A stretch of DNA of 64,000 bases from Bacillota bacterium (lineage in GTDB: Bacteria > Bacillota > JADQBR01): positions 1 through 64,000 of the forward strand of contig JADQBR010000053.1 in NCBI GenBank assembly GCA_016278515.1, read 5' to 3'. Position 1 is the stretch's first letter. Each line of letters begins with the position of its first letter. Shown here in pieces: positions 27,490-35,355 of the stretch. The notes under the pieces were generated by a model that ran no database searches, had not been told where the DNA came from, and was given only the letters and a program-made list of their open reading frames with translations. A program made the translations under genes and the position numbers.

Positions 27490-27690
27490 ATGTACTTCGA
27501 CGGTGACTATAAAAGCTCAGTTTTGAACCAGCTGGCCGTTATCAGAATGAATATTCAACTTGGTAATAAGACAGACGCTGCAGCTGCAGTAGATGAGTTG
27601 GCAGCATTCGTGAGGGAGGGGAGCTATGAAAACCAGGAAAGTATTTCTGTTCGTGATGATAGTCGTTTTGCTGACTGTGTTGGTGTTTAA
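27490..27690 (+). CDS. Small phage protein, unknown function
   Basis: Sixty-six residues behind a GAGGGAGGA ribosome binding site. A helical Ala-rich centre (D-A-A-A-A-V-D-E-L-A-A-F) with no motif. Its 3' third overlaps the start of the LysM-3D gene in another frame by 65 bp; both starts have good ribosome binding sites, so both are kept. Confidence 0.45.
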   Translation: MYFDGDYKSSVLNQLAVIRMNIQLGNKTDAAAAVDELAAFVREGSYENQESISVRDDSRFADCVGV

Positions 27691-28192
27691 TTATTTGCCT
27701 AGCAAGATACTCACGGAAGATAAAAAGCCGGTGGAGCACATTGTTGAGCCAGGGGAGACACTTTGGCAGATAGCAAGGGAGTATCAACCTGAGGTTGATC
27801 CGCGCAAGGCTATTTACGAGATTAAGGAAGAGAATGAGCTTGAGACGGCTGAAATTTATCCGGGCCAAGTGTTGGTCGTTGAAGCCACGGCCTATACCCA
27901 CGTAGCGGAAGATGGGAAGGCAGATATTAATGGCACTGGTGATGGACTTACTACTCCGCAAACTAACTATTTAAAGGTGGATAGAGGGATAATTTCCGTT
28001 GATCCAGATAAGATCCCTTTTTATACAGTTCTTTATGTGCATGGGTATGGATATGGCGTAGCAGCAGATGTTGGCCCATCTATAAAGAAAAACAGAATCG
28101 ACGTGTTTTTCAACGATAGACAGGATGCTCTAAATTTCGGTAGGCGAGAAGTGGAGGTCAAAGTCGTGAGTGTACCGGAGGTGAGAGAATGA
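27626..28192 (+). CDS. Membrane-anchored LysM and 3D-domain protein
   Basis: The 188 residues begin with a signal-anchor helix (K-V-F-L-F-V-M-I-V-V-L-L, residues 5-23). A LysM-like peptidoglycan-binding domain follows (HIVEPGETLWQIA ... YPGQVLVV), then a 3D domain (named for three Asp) with E-A-T-A-Y-T-H ... I-S-V-D-P-D-K-I-P ... V-A-A-D-V-G-P ... I-D-V-F. Such proteins cut or remodel cell wall. Its place in the early region rather than the lysis cassette is unusual. GAGGGAGGG precedes the ATG. Confidence 0.8.
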   Translation: MKTRKVFLFVMIVVLLTVLVFNYLPSKILTEDKKPVEHIVEPGETLWQIAREYQPEVDPRKAIYEIKEENELETAEIYPGQVLVVEATAYTHVAEDGKADINGTGDGLTTPQTNYLKVDRGIISVDPDKIPFYTVLYVHGYGYGVAADVGPSIKKNRIDVFFNDRQDALNFGRREVEVKVVSVPEVRE

Positions 28193-28407
28193 CCGTTAAA
28201 TGCCAGGACTGCGCTGGGTTCGATAAATGCCCGGCCAGGTCCTGGGGCCATAAGATAGATGCGGATACGGATACTGAGTTACCTTTCTGTTGTGGGTACC
28301 GGGAGAGGGTGCTAACCAACAAAAAAGGTGAGGTAGTAATCCAAGAGCAAGAACGTCACGAATGGCTGGCTGATTACCGGAGGACGAAATTAAAGTTCGC
28401 TGAATGA
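28189..28407 (+). CDS. Small Cys-containing phage protein
   Basis: Seventy-two residues, with the start overlapping the preceding stop (ATGA). Cys occur in C-Q-D-C-A-G-F-D-K-C-P and F-C-C-G-Y, a likely zinc site. A charged C-terminal half. Unknown function; possibly an accessory replication gene given its place before the initiator. Confidence 0.55.
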   Translation: MTVKCQDCAGFDKCPARSWGHKIDADTDTELPFCCGYRERVLTNKKGEVVIQEQERHEWLADYRRTKLKFAE

Positions 28408-28420
28408 TGGGGGACAAACT

Positions 28421-29134
28421 ATGAACTATATTCGCGAAATAAGAGCGTTTTATGATTGGCTACTTACAAACCCAATACCAGCGCACGCTCAATCCTTATG
28501 GCATGCACTTATGCATGTTGCAAATAAGACTGGTTGGAAAAAAGAGTTTACGGTGGCCAACTCAACACTCTTATCCATGTTGGGTATATCCCAAGCCCAT
28601 CTCACACGCATGAGAAACGTGTTGATTGGGAAGGGACTCATATCCTACGCCAAACAACCTGGCAGAAAAGCACCAAAATACTCCATAATATCAGTTGTTG
28701 CTCATTATGAGCAACAACCAGAGCAACAACCAGAGCAACAACCAGAGCAACAACCAGAGCAACAACCAGAGCACATTACTAAACTAAACAATAAACAAAA
28801 CAAAACTAATAATAATCCATCAAAAGCTGACTTTAAAAAAGAGTTCGAAGAAGTCTGGCTTCTATACCCTAACAAAAGGGGTAAAAAGATTGCCGGCAAA
28901 AAGTTTGTAAAACTTCGGGAAAAGTATGGATCTGATGAACTTATCAGAACTGTAGAAAGGTATGCAGCTGAAGTAAAGGGCAGAGAAGAGCAGTATATAC
29001 TACATGGTTCTACGTTCTTTAACAGCCGCTATGAGGATTACCTTGATAAAAACTATAGACCCCATAATGAGCAGACTACCAAACATCCCAACGATGATGT
29101 AATTTTTCTCGATGGGAGGGCTTACAGAATATGA
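28421..29134 (+). CDS. Phage replication initiator / replisome organiser
   Basis: The 237-residue protein has an N-terminal winged-helix domain (L-S-M-L-G-I-S-Q-A-H-L-T-R-M-R). A P-E-Q-Q repeat linker and an Asn/Lys-rich bridge follow, then a C-terminal domain with F-E-E-V-W-L-L-Y-P-N-K-R-G-K-K typical of phage DnaD-like replication proteins. It precedes and overlaps the DnaB-type helicase gene (ATGATTGA). It probably binds the origin and loads the helicase. The linker DNA is itself a tandem repeat, which suggests the origin is inside the gene. Confidence 0.85.
   Translation: MNYIREIRAFYDWLLTNPIPAHAQSLWHALMHVANKTGWKKEFTVANSTLLSMLGISQAHLTRMRNVLIGKGLISYAKQPGRKAPKYSIISVVAHYEQQPEQQPEQQPEQQPEQQPEHITKLNNKQNKTNNNPSKADFKKEFEEVWLLYPNKRGKKIAGKKFVKLREKYGSDELIRTVERYAAEVKGREEQYILHGSTFFNSRYEDYLDKNYRPHNEQTTKHPNDDVIFLDGRAYRI
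28709..28768 (+). repeat. Five perfect 12-bp repeats in the initiator gene (candidate origin)
   Basis: The unit GAGCAACAACCA is repeated five times without change, followed by a partial sixth GAGCAC. An AT-rich stretch (about 28773-28825) comes directly after. Iterons plus an AT-rich unwinding region inside the initiator gene is the layout of lambda-type and many Firmicute phage origins. The encoded peptide is repeated E-Q-Q-P. Confidence 0.65.
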
Positions 29135-30417
29135 TTGAGACGGAAAAGAGAATTTTATCAGCCGTATTGGACAATGAGAATTCTCTAGTCGAGGCAGTTG
29201 ATCAAATAAAACAAGATGATTTCAGCAATCCTTTCCACCAGCATATATACAAATCTTTAGTAAATGGGTACGAAAACGGGAGACATTTATCATATTTTGA
29301 GCTTGTTCGGGAAATGCGGTCAGACTTAAAAAAGGCTGAAGAGCTTAAAAATATCGCTATGATGGGTGGCACTGATAATTTAGGTTATTGGATCGAGAAG
29401 CTAAAAGACTTTTCAAAGAAACGAAAACTGAAGCAAATACTGCAAAAGAGTATGAATGATCTTGCTAACATATCATCTTCGGAGCTTGCCATGCGTCTTG
29501 AGAATGAATTATATCACTTGACGGCCCATGACGAAGTCGAAGAACTGCTAACGCCAGAAGAAATGTCAAATTACGCGGTAGAGTTTATTACCCGAAAAGG
29601 TGAAAAAGAACAGGAGCAATTGGATGGCATACACCTCGGTATTAACGGGCTTGCCTGGGCCACAGGCGGGGCTAAGCCGGGAGATTTACTATTACTTGCA
29701 GCTAAGACAGGCCACGGCAAGACAGCCATGGCATTGAATATGGTACGCCGGGCCGCAATACTGGACAAGGTTCCAACGTTATATCTAAATACCGAGATGA
29801 GTAAAGAACAGATCATATTGCGTCTTTCAGGTATGCTTGGGGCGGCTGATATTAACGATATCCGCTACGGTCGTCTGGATAAGCAAACTCGGAGCAAGGT
29901 GGTTAACGACGTTGGCGAGCAATTACTAAAAAGTAAGCTATTTCCCTATTACTGCCCGAATTTAACCAAGGCAAAACTAGTCTCAACTGTAAAGAAGTTT
30001 CAGCGGCAGCAGGGAGTTAAGCTGGTGGTTGTGGATTATATAGGGCGAATGGAAAAAATCCATCCTGATTTGAAGGAATGGCAGGTGCTTGAGGATACGA
30101 TTAAGACATGTAAAATTCTAGCACAAAATGAAGATTTGGCTTTTTTGGTGCTTGTACAGTTAAACGACGATGGTACGCTTCAAGCTGCTAAGAGGATGAA
30201 AAACGAGTGTGATGTGTTCATTAAATTTTATGAGCTAGATAGCACCAAAAAAGAAGGAAGATTAGTAATTGATGCTTTAGGAAGAAAGTGGGACGGAATT
30301 ATTTCTCATGCCATCACCATTGATAAAAACAGAGATGGCGAAGCTGGAATAACTATTCCGGTTAATTTCGTTAAAAATAAGCAGATTATTTCTGAATGCT
30401 GGAAAAAGGGAAAGTGA
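29131..30417 (+). CDS. DnaB-type replicative helicase
   Basis: The 428-residue protein has an N-terminal DnaB domain (EKRILSAVLDN ... DFSNPFHQHIYKSL) and a RecA-like motor: Walker A AAKTGHGKTAMA, LNTEMS motif H1a, Walker B LVVVDYIG, and QLN in motif H3. It is expected to be the hexameric fork helicase of the phage. It is translationally coupled to the initiator gene upstream. Confidence 0.9.
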   Translation: MIETEKRILSAVLDNENSLVEAVDQIKQDDFSNPFHQHIYKSLVNGYENGRHLSYFELVREMRSDLKKAEELKNIAMMGGTDNLGYWIEKLKDFSKKRKLKQILQKSMNDLANISSSELAMRLENELYHLTAHDEVEELLTPEEMSNYAVEFITRKGEKEQEQLDGIHLGINGLAWATGGAKPGDLLLLAAKTGHGKTAMALNMVRRAAILDKVPTLYLNTEMSKEQIILRLSGMLGAADINDIRYGRLDKQTRSKVVNDVGEQLLKSKLFPYYCPNLTKAKLVSTVKKFQRQQGVKLVVVDYIGRMEKIHPDLKEWQVLEDTIKTCKILAQNEDLAFLVLVQLNDDGTLQAAKRMKNECDVFIKFYELDSTKKEGRLVIDALGRKWDGIISHAITIDKNRDGEAGITIPVNFVKNKQIISECWKKGK

Positions 30418-30436
30418 GAATGGGAGAGTGATATAA

Positions 30437-31354
30437 GTGGGCAGGTCTAAAGGGAGTTTATCAAGCCGCCAGGCTAGCCCAATGCGAACAGTGCATAACC
30501 CGGAAGATTCAGAGCCTGGCGAGGTTAAAATAACTTACATGACCTCTGAAGAGATAGCTGCTAAATATGGACCGCCATCAAGGAAGCCAAAGGGTATAGT
30601 TATTTGCCTTAATGATGAACAGGTGGAAGGGGGAGAAGTTGACGTGTCAGGAAAAACGAAGCTTGAAATAGCCGAGGCTAAATGGCCTAAAGATAAATTT
30701 GTGAAAGCAACGGAAGGTATGACTTTAAACCAAATTACGAAGGCGACTGAATTGAGTCAGTACCAGGTTGTGCATCTGAGAAGAAAATATGGCCTCACGG
30801 ATCCCAGAGGGCAGAAACGGAAAGAGGCTAAAGCAGCTAAAACAGCTAAGAGAGAAGTGGCAGCTGCTAAGGAACCGGAACATCCGGTGACAGCTATGGC
30901 TGAAGCTTTTAAGGAGGCCGGGGTTAAGGATGAGCCAAAGGAGACTAACGCTGAAATCGGACGCGTTTTAAACCAGATGAAAGAGTTGTCCGATAAAGTG
31001 GCTGCTTTGGAGGCTGAAAACAAAAACATGAGGCAGTGGATAAATGAAATGCTTAAGCCGGTTGAGGTAGGGGCTCTAGAGGAAAGGGAGGGGCCTGCAA
31101 TACCTGATATCCATAAGATGGTGCAAAAACTAGACATTAAAGGTCTTGGGTTTTTAGATCCTGATGAGGCGACATTATATCAATCACTTGCGGTATTGAC
31201 GGAATTGGTGATGGAGCAAACAGTTGAGAGGCTTCATTATCGGATAGAAAAGCATTTTCACACCACGTTAAGCATTGATGATGGTATCAAACACCAGCAT
31301 GAAAAGAGAGAAATGCGCCATGCGCGAGAAAGGATTGTTGGCAATGGCAGTTGA
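30437..31354 (+). CDS. Phage protein with predicted HTH and coiled coil
   Basis: GTG start at 30437; 305 residues. A region around residues 90-115 (M-T-L-N-Q-I-T-K-A-T-E-L-S-Q-Y-Q-V-V) resembles a helix-turn-helix. An Ala/Lys-rich segment and a short coiled coil (I-G-R-V-L-N-Q-M-K-E-L-S-D-K-V-A-A-L) follow, then a helical C-terminus. No family recognised. A role as a DNA-bound regulator is possible but unproven. Confidence 0.6.
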   Translation: MGRSKGSLSSRQASPMRTVHNPEDSEPGEVKITYMTSEEIAAKYGPPSRKPKGIVICLNDEQVEGGEVDVSGKTKLEIAEAKWPKDKFVKATEGMTLNQITKATELSQYQVVHLRRKYGLTDPRGQKRKEAKAAKTAKREVAAAKEPEHPVTAMAEAFKEAGVKDEPKETNAEIGRVLNQMKELSDKVAALEAENKNMRQWINEMLKPVEVGALEEREGPAIPDIHKMVQKLDIKGLGFLDPDEATLYQSLAVLTELVMEQTVERLHYRIEKHFHTTLSIDDGIKHQHEKREMRHARERIVGNGS

Positions 31355-31490
31355 GTTTAAGTGCTGCAGCTGCGGACGATCATCCTATAGTGGAAGTCCT
31401 GACAGTGATAAAGGGCTAGTTCAGTGCATCTACTGCGGAGTATGGTTTAAAAATCCACACTATGAAGCGGGGTTGAGGTTGGTGGATTAG
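31344..31490 (+). CDS. Small zinc-ribbon protein
   Basis: Forty-eight residues from the ATG at 31344, with GAAAGGA upstream in the end of the preceding gene. The motif C-C-S-C-G ... C-I-Y-C-G is a C-x2-C ... C-x2-C ribbon. Function unknown. Confidence 0.55.
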   Translation: MAVEFKCCSCGRSSYSGSPDSDKGLVQCIYCGVWFKNPHYEAGLRLVD

Positions 31491-31587
31491 CCTTACTTGT
31501 GACCTGGTTGGTTATTTGGTTTTTATTTGACTGGTTGGAGTAGGTCCACAGTTTTGATGATTATCTGAAGCAAAGGAGTGATGTGAG

Positions 31588-31845
31588 GTGAAAAACACAC
31601 TTGGTGATCTAAATAACCATTTATTTGCACAACTTGAGAGATTGGGCGATGAAGAAATAAAAGGCGATAGTCTGGCGGAAGAGATAGAGAGGGCAAAAGC
31701 AATAACCCAAGTTTCCACACAAATAATTTCTAATGGGAAATTAGTGCTTGATGCGATAAAAACAAAAGATGACTACCTGGGCGGTGATAAGAAGAAAATG
31801 CCTACTATGTTGCGAGAGTCATTTCTAGCGCCTGGAGATAAATGA
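31588..31845 (+). CDS. Conserved-type small phage protein
   Basis: GTG start with AAGGAG upstream; 85 residues. The pattern L-N-N-H-L-F-A-Q-L-E-R-L-G-D ... A-I-T-Q-V-S-T-Q-I-I-S-N-G-K-L resembles a family of small phage proteins of unknown role that lie near HNH genes. The stop overlaps the next start (ATGATG). Confidence 0.6.
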   Translation: MKNTLGDLNNHLFAQLERLGDEEIKGDSLAEEIERAKAITQVSTQIISNGKLVLDAIKTKDDYLGGDKKKMPTMLRESFLAPGDK

Positions 31846-32618
31846 TGAAAAGATATCCAAAGGAAGTTCATGAATTCATAGCACAAAAAGTTAAAGGTAG
31901 AACGACCAAAGAGATGGTGAAACTTGTGAATAATAAATTTGGCCCAATCTTCACCGAAAGCAAAATGAGGGCATATAAGAAAAACCATAATTTGAAAAGT
32001 GGGATTGGTAGTGGAGTGCTGGCTGGACGTCCTACAAAAATGTATCCGGAAGAGATCAAAAAATTTATTACTGCGAACTGCAAAGGAGCAGGCCCCAAGG
32101 CTATGGCTGAATTGCTTAATAAGACATTTGGTACAAGCTATACAAAAACTCAGATGAAGTCATATTATGGAAACCACAACATTAACAGCGGATTAGATGG
32201 CAGATTTAACCCAGGGCATGTGCCGGCAAATAAGGGTAAGAAAGGACAATGCGCTCCTGGATGCGAAAAAGGATGGTTTTCTAAAGGAAACATCCCGGTT
32301 AATTATATGCCTGTTGACAGTGAGAGGGTAAATGGAGACGATTATGTGGATGTAAAAATTGCCGATCCCAACAAATGGAAAGGTAAACACATCTTGATTT
32401 GGGAAGAGCATAACGGTCCCGTGCCAAAAGGATATGCAATTATTTTTGGAGACGGCAACCGGCGTAATTTTGAACCGAACAATCTTATTCTTGTTTCACG
32501 AAAACAGCTGTTGGCGTTGAATAGAAATGGCCTAATTCAAAATGATGTTGAATTAACAAAGACCGGAATTATCATAGCAGATATTTACAGTAAGATAAGC
32601 GAACGGAAAAGAGACTGA
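31845..32618 (+). CDS. HNH endonuclease with two N-terminal repeat DNA-binding segments
   Basis: About 257 residues. Two similar N-terminal units (K-E-V-H-E-F-I-A-Q-K-V-K-G and E-E-I-K-K-F-I-T-A-N-C-K-G, each followed by an A-Y/S-Y-x-x-N-H-N sequence) look like duplicated DNA-reading modules. The C-terminal part with F-N-P-G-H-V-P-A-N-K-G and H-I-L-I-W-E-E-H-N-G-P-V-P-K-G is the HNH signature of free-standing phage homing nucleases. ATG 31842 is an alternative start. Confidence 0.78.
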   Translation: MKRYPKEVHEFIAQKVKGRTTKEMVKLVNNKFGPIFTESKMRAYKKNHNLKSGIGSGVLAGRPTKMYPEEIKKFITANCKGAGPKAMAELLNKTFGTSYTKTQMKSYYGNHNINSGLDGRFNPGHVPANKGKKGQCAPGCEKGWFSKGNIPVNYMPVDSERVNGDDYVDVKIADPNKWKGKHILIWEEHNGPVPKGYAIIFGDGNRRNFEPNNLILVSRKQLLALNRNGLIQNDVELTKTGIIIADIYSKISERKRD

Positions 32619-32652
32619 GATGGAAGGTCAGGCAGAAGGGGAGAGATGACTG

Positions 32653-32856
32653 GTGAAAGGTATAAAGCATACCGGACAATTTTGCAATAGCTGCAACCAT
32701 GAACTTACTTCATGGGATATTCGGTGTAGTAAAGCACTCGCCTATAAAAGTCCCGTCTGCGAATCTTGCATTGCCAAAGAGTATGACAAGGACTTAGAAG
32801 AATTACGAGACACGTTTGAGCATTTCTTCGGCATGAGGCCGTGCATGGGACTATGA
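32653..32856 (+). CDS. Small zinc-finger phage protein
   Basis: GTG start at 32653; 67 residues. Cys pairs C-N-S-C and C-E-S-C, with a further Cys between (I-R-C-S), suggest a zinc ribbon. A helical acidic tail follows. The 3' end overlaps the next gene by 4 bp (ATGA). Confidence 0.55.
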   Translation: MKGIKHTGQFCNSCNHELTSWDIRCSKALAYKSPVCESCIAKEYDKDLEELRDTFEHFFGMRPCMGL

Positions 32857-33992
32857 ATAAGTTAACAGAACGACTTTTGGCCGAGGGATATACAAAAGAA
32901 AACCACCCGGATCATGTTGAGTGGTCAAACTGGCAGGACTTTGAATATACTCGTGAATATCTTGCGAAAACAGTCTGGGAAACACCCTGCGGGTTGCTTA
33001 AAAAAGGTATAGGTTCCTACAACCATGGCAGTCATATGGGAGTAGATTACTGCCCTGAAAACGACAATCCGCGTTATGGATGCCCGTATTATGACGAACA
33101 GCCCTGCCCACACAGGTTTAATAAATTTTGGGGCTGGAATTGCACATATCACCAAACGGACAGACTCTACGATTATGAACAGAGCGTCGAAAAGCTCTGG
33201 GATGAATGGGATAAAATACGACATCAGGCATGGCAAGAGATTGGCGGATATTGCGATTGCATGGAATGGAACAGACCGAAACGGAAATACGTCCCAAGGT
33301 TTAATATAGACAAATGTATTAAACTTTGCAATAACCAGGTATGTCTTATTACCAAAAAGACCCGCAATTTGGAAAAGGTCAACATTTTCTACGACGTCCT
33401 GCGGGAAAAACATTACCGGATAGGGTTAGTTGAGAATACGGAGAGAACGATTGAAAAAGGGGTTAGGGTATTTGATAGGGCTGTAGCTCGAACTGATGCG
33501 GAAACGTGGCTAAAGATAAACATGGACAAAATATTTAGGCCGAAAAAAAATGATCGGTGCGATCTGCATTTCAGCGAATATCACGGTAAAACAGGATTTG
33601 GGGAGTATGATTTTTTTGAGTTTAAAGCAACTGTCCAAAACATAAGAATTGAAAAGAGAGAATCCCGCGACCTATTGCAAGATCTCCAAGATGCAAGAGA
33701 AGGAATAGAGGTTATCCATACCAGCGACATAATTAAATCGGCAGCAAAGGCTAAAAAGCAACGGCGCAAAGAATATCAAGAGAATAAGGCTAAACGGCAA
33801 GAAAAGAGAAAAATTGCAAATTGGCAGCGCTGTCTTACAGATAAGGAAGCAGCCAAGGCATATGCCGAGGAAAACGGTGTTAATGTTGATTTAATACGTG
33901 AACATGCTGCAAAGGAATTGGAAAGGCGCAGGATTGTCATCGAAAAAAAGTTAGAACAAATCAGTTTATTTGATTATACGCTTAACACTTAG
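32853..33992 (+). CDS. Phage protein with Cys-rich centre and a sliding-clamp-like C-terminal motif
   Basis: The ATG at 32853 overlaps the previous stop (ATGA); 379 residues. The N-terminal half has scattered Cys (C-P-E-N-D-N-P-R-Y-G-C-P, P-C-P-H-R, G-Y-C-D-C). The middle is unassigned, and a basic Ala/Lys/Arg helix follows. The end E-Q-I-S-L-F-D-Y matches the bacterial beta-clamp-binding consensus Q-x-x-L-F. The TAG stop is followed in the same frame by 86 further open codons with a zinc-finger pattern. Confidence 0.6.
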   Translation: MNKLTERLLAEGYTKENHPDHVEWSNWQDFEYTREYLAKTVWETPCGLLKKGIGSYNHGSHMGVDYCPENDNPRYGCPYYDEQPCPHRFNKFWGWNCTYHQTDRLYDYEQSVEKLWDEWDKIRHQAWQEIGGYCDCMEWNRPKRKYVPRFNIDKCIKLCNNQVCLITKKTRNLEKVNIFYDVLREKHYRIGLVENTERTIEKGVRVFDRAVARTDAETWLKINMDKIFRPKKNDRCDLHFSEYHGKTGFGEYDFFEFKATVQNIRIEKRESRDLLQDLQDAREGIEVIHTSDIIKSAAKAKKQRRKEYQENKAKRQEKRKIANWQRCLTDKEAAKAYAEENGVNVDLIREHAAKELERRRIVIEKKLEQISLFDYTLNT

Positions 33993-34253
33993 TTATCGAA
34001 ACAACCTCCCAAAAAAGAGCATTTCATTTTTGATGGGCTTGAGAAAAACCTTATACGTGGACAAAAGAAATGTAAGGAGAGGTGGAATTCTTGCGTTAGA
34101 TGTAAAAATCCTAATGGAGAACCCTTTTATGGGCGAAAAACTCCTGCCAGACTTACCGGGAAACGGTTTGGGTACCATGGTAAATTATGTTGGCGATGTT
34201 ATCATGCCCTTGCTGAAAGAGAAAGGCGCAGAAAGGTGGCTAATACAACTTGA
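33993..34253 (+). pseudogene. Start-less zinc-finger gene fragment, in frame after a TAG
   Basis: The frame of the preceding gene continues past its TAG for 86 codons with no ATG, GTG or TTG before the motif. It encodes W-N-S-C-V-R-C-K-N-P-N-G-E-P-F-Y-G-R and later K-L-C-W-R-C-Y-H-A-L-A-E-R-E, a clear C-x2-C ... C-x2-C protein. It is either a gene that lost its start, a C-terminal domain reached by amber readthrough, or uses a rare start. A competing frame (33970-34314) is open but low in motif content. Confidence 0.4.
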
Positions 34254-34301
34254 AAGCAACTTTATACCAGCAGCTTCTGCCACAAGGGTTGTGGAATTGG
34301 G

Positions 34302-34742
34302 ATGGTTAGCTTAAGGCTTAAGGATCTGCCGCCGGCACTTCGCCGGCAGGCAGAAGCTAAACTTAAAGACCTGCCGAAAGAAACGAAGCGCAACAAATAT
34401 AACGCCCGAAAAACCATCGTTGATGGGATTACCTTTGCTAGTAGGCTGGAAGCAGATTATTACTGCGACCTCAAACTGCTGAAGATGGCGGGAGAAGTTG
34501 AGACTATTGAGCTTCAGCCGGAGTTTTTGCTTAAAGAATCGTTTACGAAAAAAGGGAAGAAGCATAGGGCAATAAGGTACATTGCTGATTTTAAGGTAAT
34601 GTACGCTGATGGCCGGGTGGAAATTGTGGACGTCAAGCCTTCAAAAACCTATAAGACGCAGGTATATAGATTAAAAAAGAAACTCTTTGAAGCTCGGTAC
34701 CCGGAGTTGACCATAAAAGAGGTGTACAAAGATGATAACTAG
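34302..34742 (+). CDS. DUF1064 phage protein, nuclease-like
   Basis: The 146-residue protein has the DUF1064 core K-R-N-K-Y-N-A-R-K-T-I-V-D-G-I-T-F-A-S, then L-E-A-D-Y-Y, L-Q-P-E-F, Y-I-A-D-F and E-I-V-D-V-K-P. The spacing of Glu, Asp and D-V-K fits a PD-(D/E)XK nuclease fold. Such genes are widespread in Gram-positive phages near replication genes; a Holliday-junction or repair role is suspected but unproven. Confidence 0.8.
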   Translation: MVSLRLKDLPPALRRQAEAKLKDLPKETKRNKYNARKTIVDGITFASRLEADYYCDLKLLKMAGEVETIELQPEFLLKESFTKKGKKHRAIRYIADFKVMYADGRVEIVDVKPSKTYKTQVYRLKKKLFEARYPELTIKEVYKDDN

Positions 34743-34791
34743 CAAATGTGAATACTGCGGGAAGGAAAGGCAGTACAAGTATCGGAGTTGA
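34732..34791 (+). pseudogene. 19-codon Cys-pair mini-ORF with duplicated DUF1064 tail sequence
   Basis: ATG at 34732 overlaps the DUF1064 stop region and encodes M-I-T-S-K-C-E-Y-C-G-K-E-R before a TGA. The DNA GGAGTTGACC in the DUF1064 end (34703) recurs at 34784, so the segment looks like a recombination scar. It may be a truncated zinc-ribbon gene. Confidence 0.25.
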
Positions 34792-34830
34792 CCTTGAAGA
34801 TAATTAAGTGAACCCAAGGAGGAGTAGGAA

Positions 34831-35355
34831 ATGAGTACTTTTGAAAAGGCGCCGGAAGTTAAGCGAATTGCCGAGGAATTGATTGACCAACACCATCCAC
34901 ACCTACAGGATCACGCTAGAAAATTAGTTGATTATTACTATAGGTATGGTGGTGGAGTTGATTGGGGCGGCAAATGCAAAAAATGTACGGCTTTTGAACG
35001 GCATGTAACTAGCATGATGTTCTTTCTCTTTATCAGCATGGATGCATGGAAAGCAATGAGTGCCCAGCAGAGGGTTGCCCTAGTTGACCACGAGCTTTGT
35101 CATATTCAAAGGGATCATACGGAGCAGATAAACTCGGAAACTCAGCAATGGGAAAGAAAATGGTGCAACGCAGATGATCCGGACAGTTGGTCCATTCGGA
35201 AACATGATGTAGAAGAGTTTTCCGATGTAATTTATAGACATGGCCTTTGGGAAACAGGTATTGAGAAGATTGCTGCAGCTGTAAGGAAGGCTGACCAGCA
35301 ATTGACGATTGAAGATATGGGAATGCCGGGGCTTAGGAAGGTTAGTGGGGAGTAA
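34831..35355 (+). CDS. Putative phage metallopeptidase
   Basis: The 174 residues match the putative phage metallopeptidase family. The metal motif H-E-L-C-H lies in V-A-L-V-D-H-E-L-C-H-I, and an earlier Cys pair (G-K-C-K-K-C-T) may bind zinc. A later helix with K-H-D-V-E-E-F provides a candidate third ligand. AAGGAGGAG precedes the ATG. The stop abuts the dam-like gene. The target is unknown. Confidence 0.78.
   Translation: MSTFEKAPEVKRIAEELIDQHHPHLQDHARKLVDYYYRYGGGVDWGGKCKKCTAFERHVTSMMFFLFISMDAWKAMSAQQRVALVDHELCHIQRDHTEQINSETQQWERKWCNADDPDSWSIRKHDVEEFSDVIYRHGLWETGIEKIAAAVRKADQQLTIEDMGMPGLRKVSGE

Noticed and set aside
28709-28768. CRISPR array
   Set aside because: Repeats are directly adjacent with no spacers and lie within a coding gene.
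28705-28899. Leftward ORF across the 12-bp repeats
   Set aside because: Its repeated C-C-S-G pattern is only the complement of the repeat DNA in the initiator gene.
33970-34314. 114-codon ORF covering the zinc-finger fragment
   Set aside because: It has no recognisable pattern, a weak start context, and competes with a frame that has a clear C-x2-C ... C-x2-C motif.
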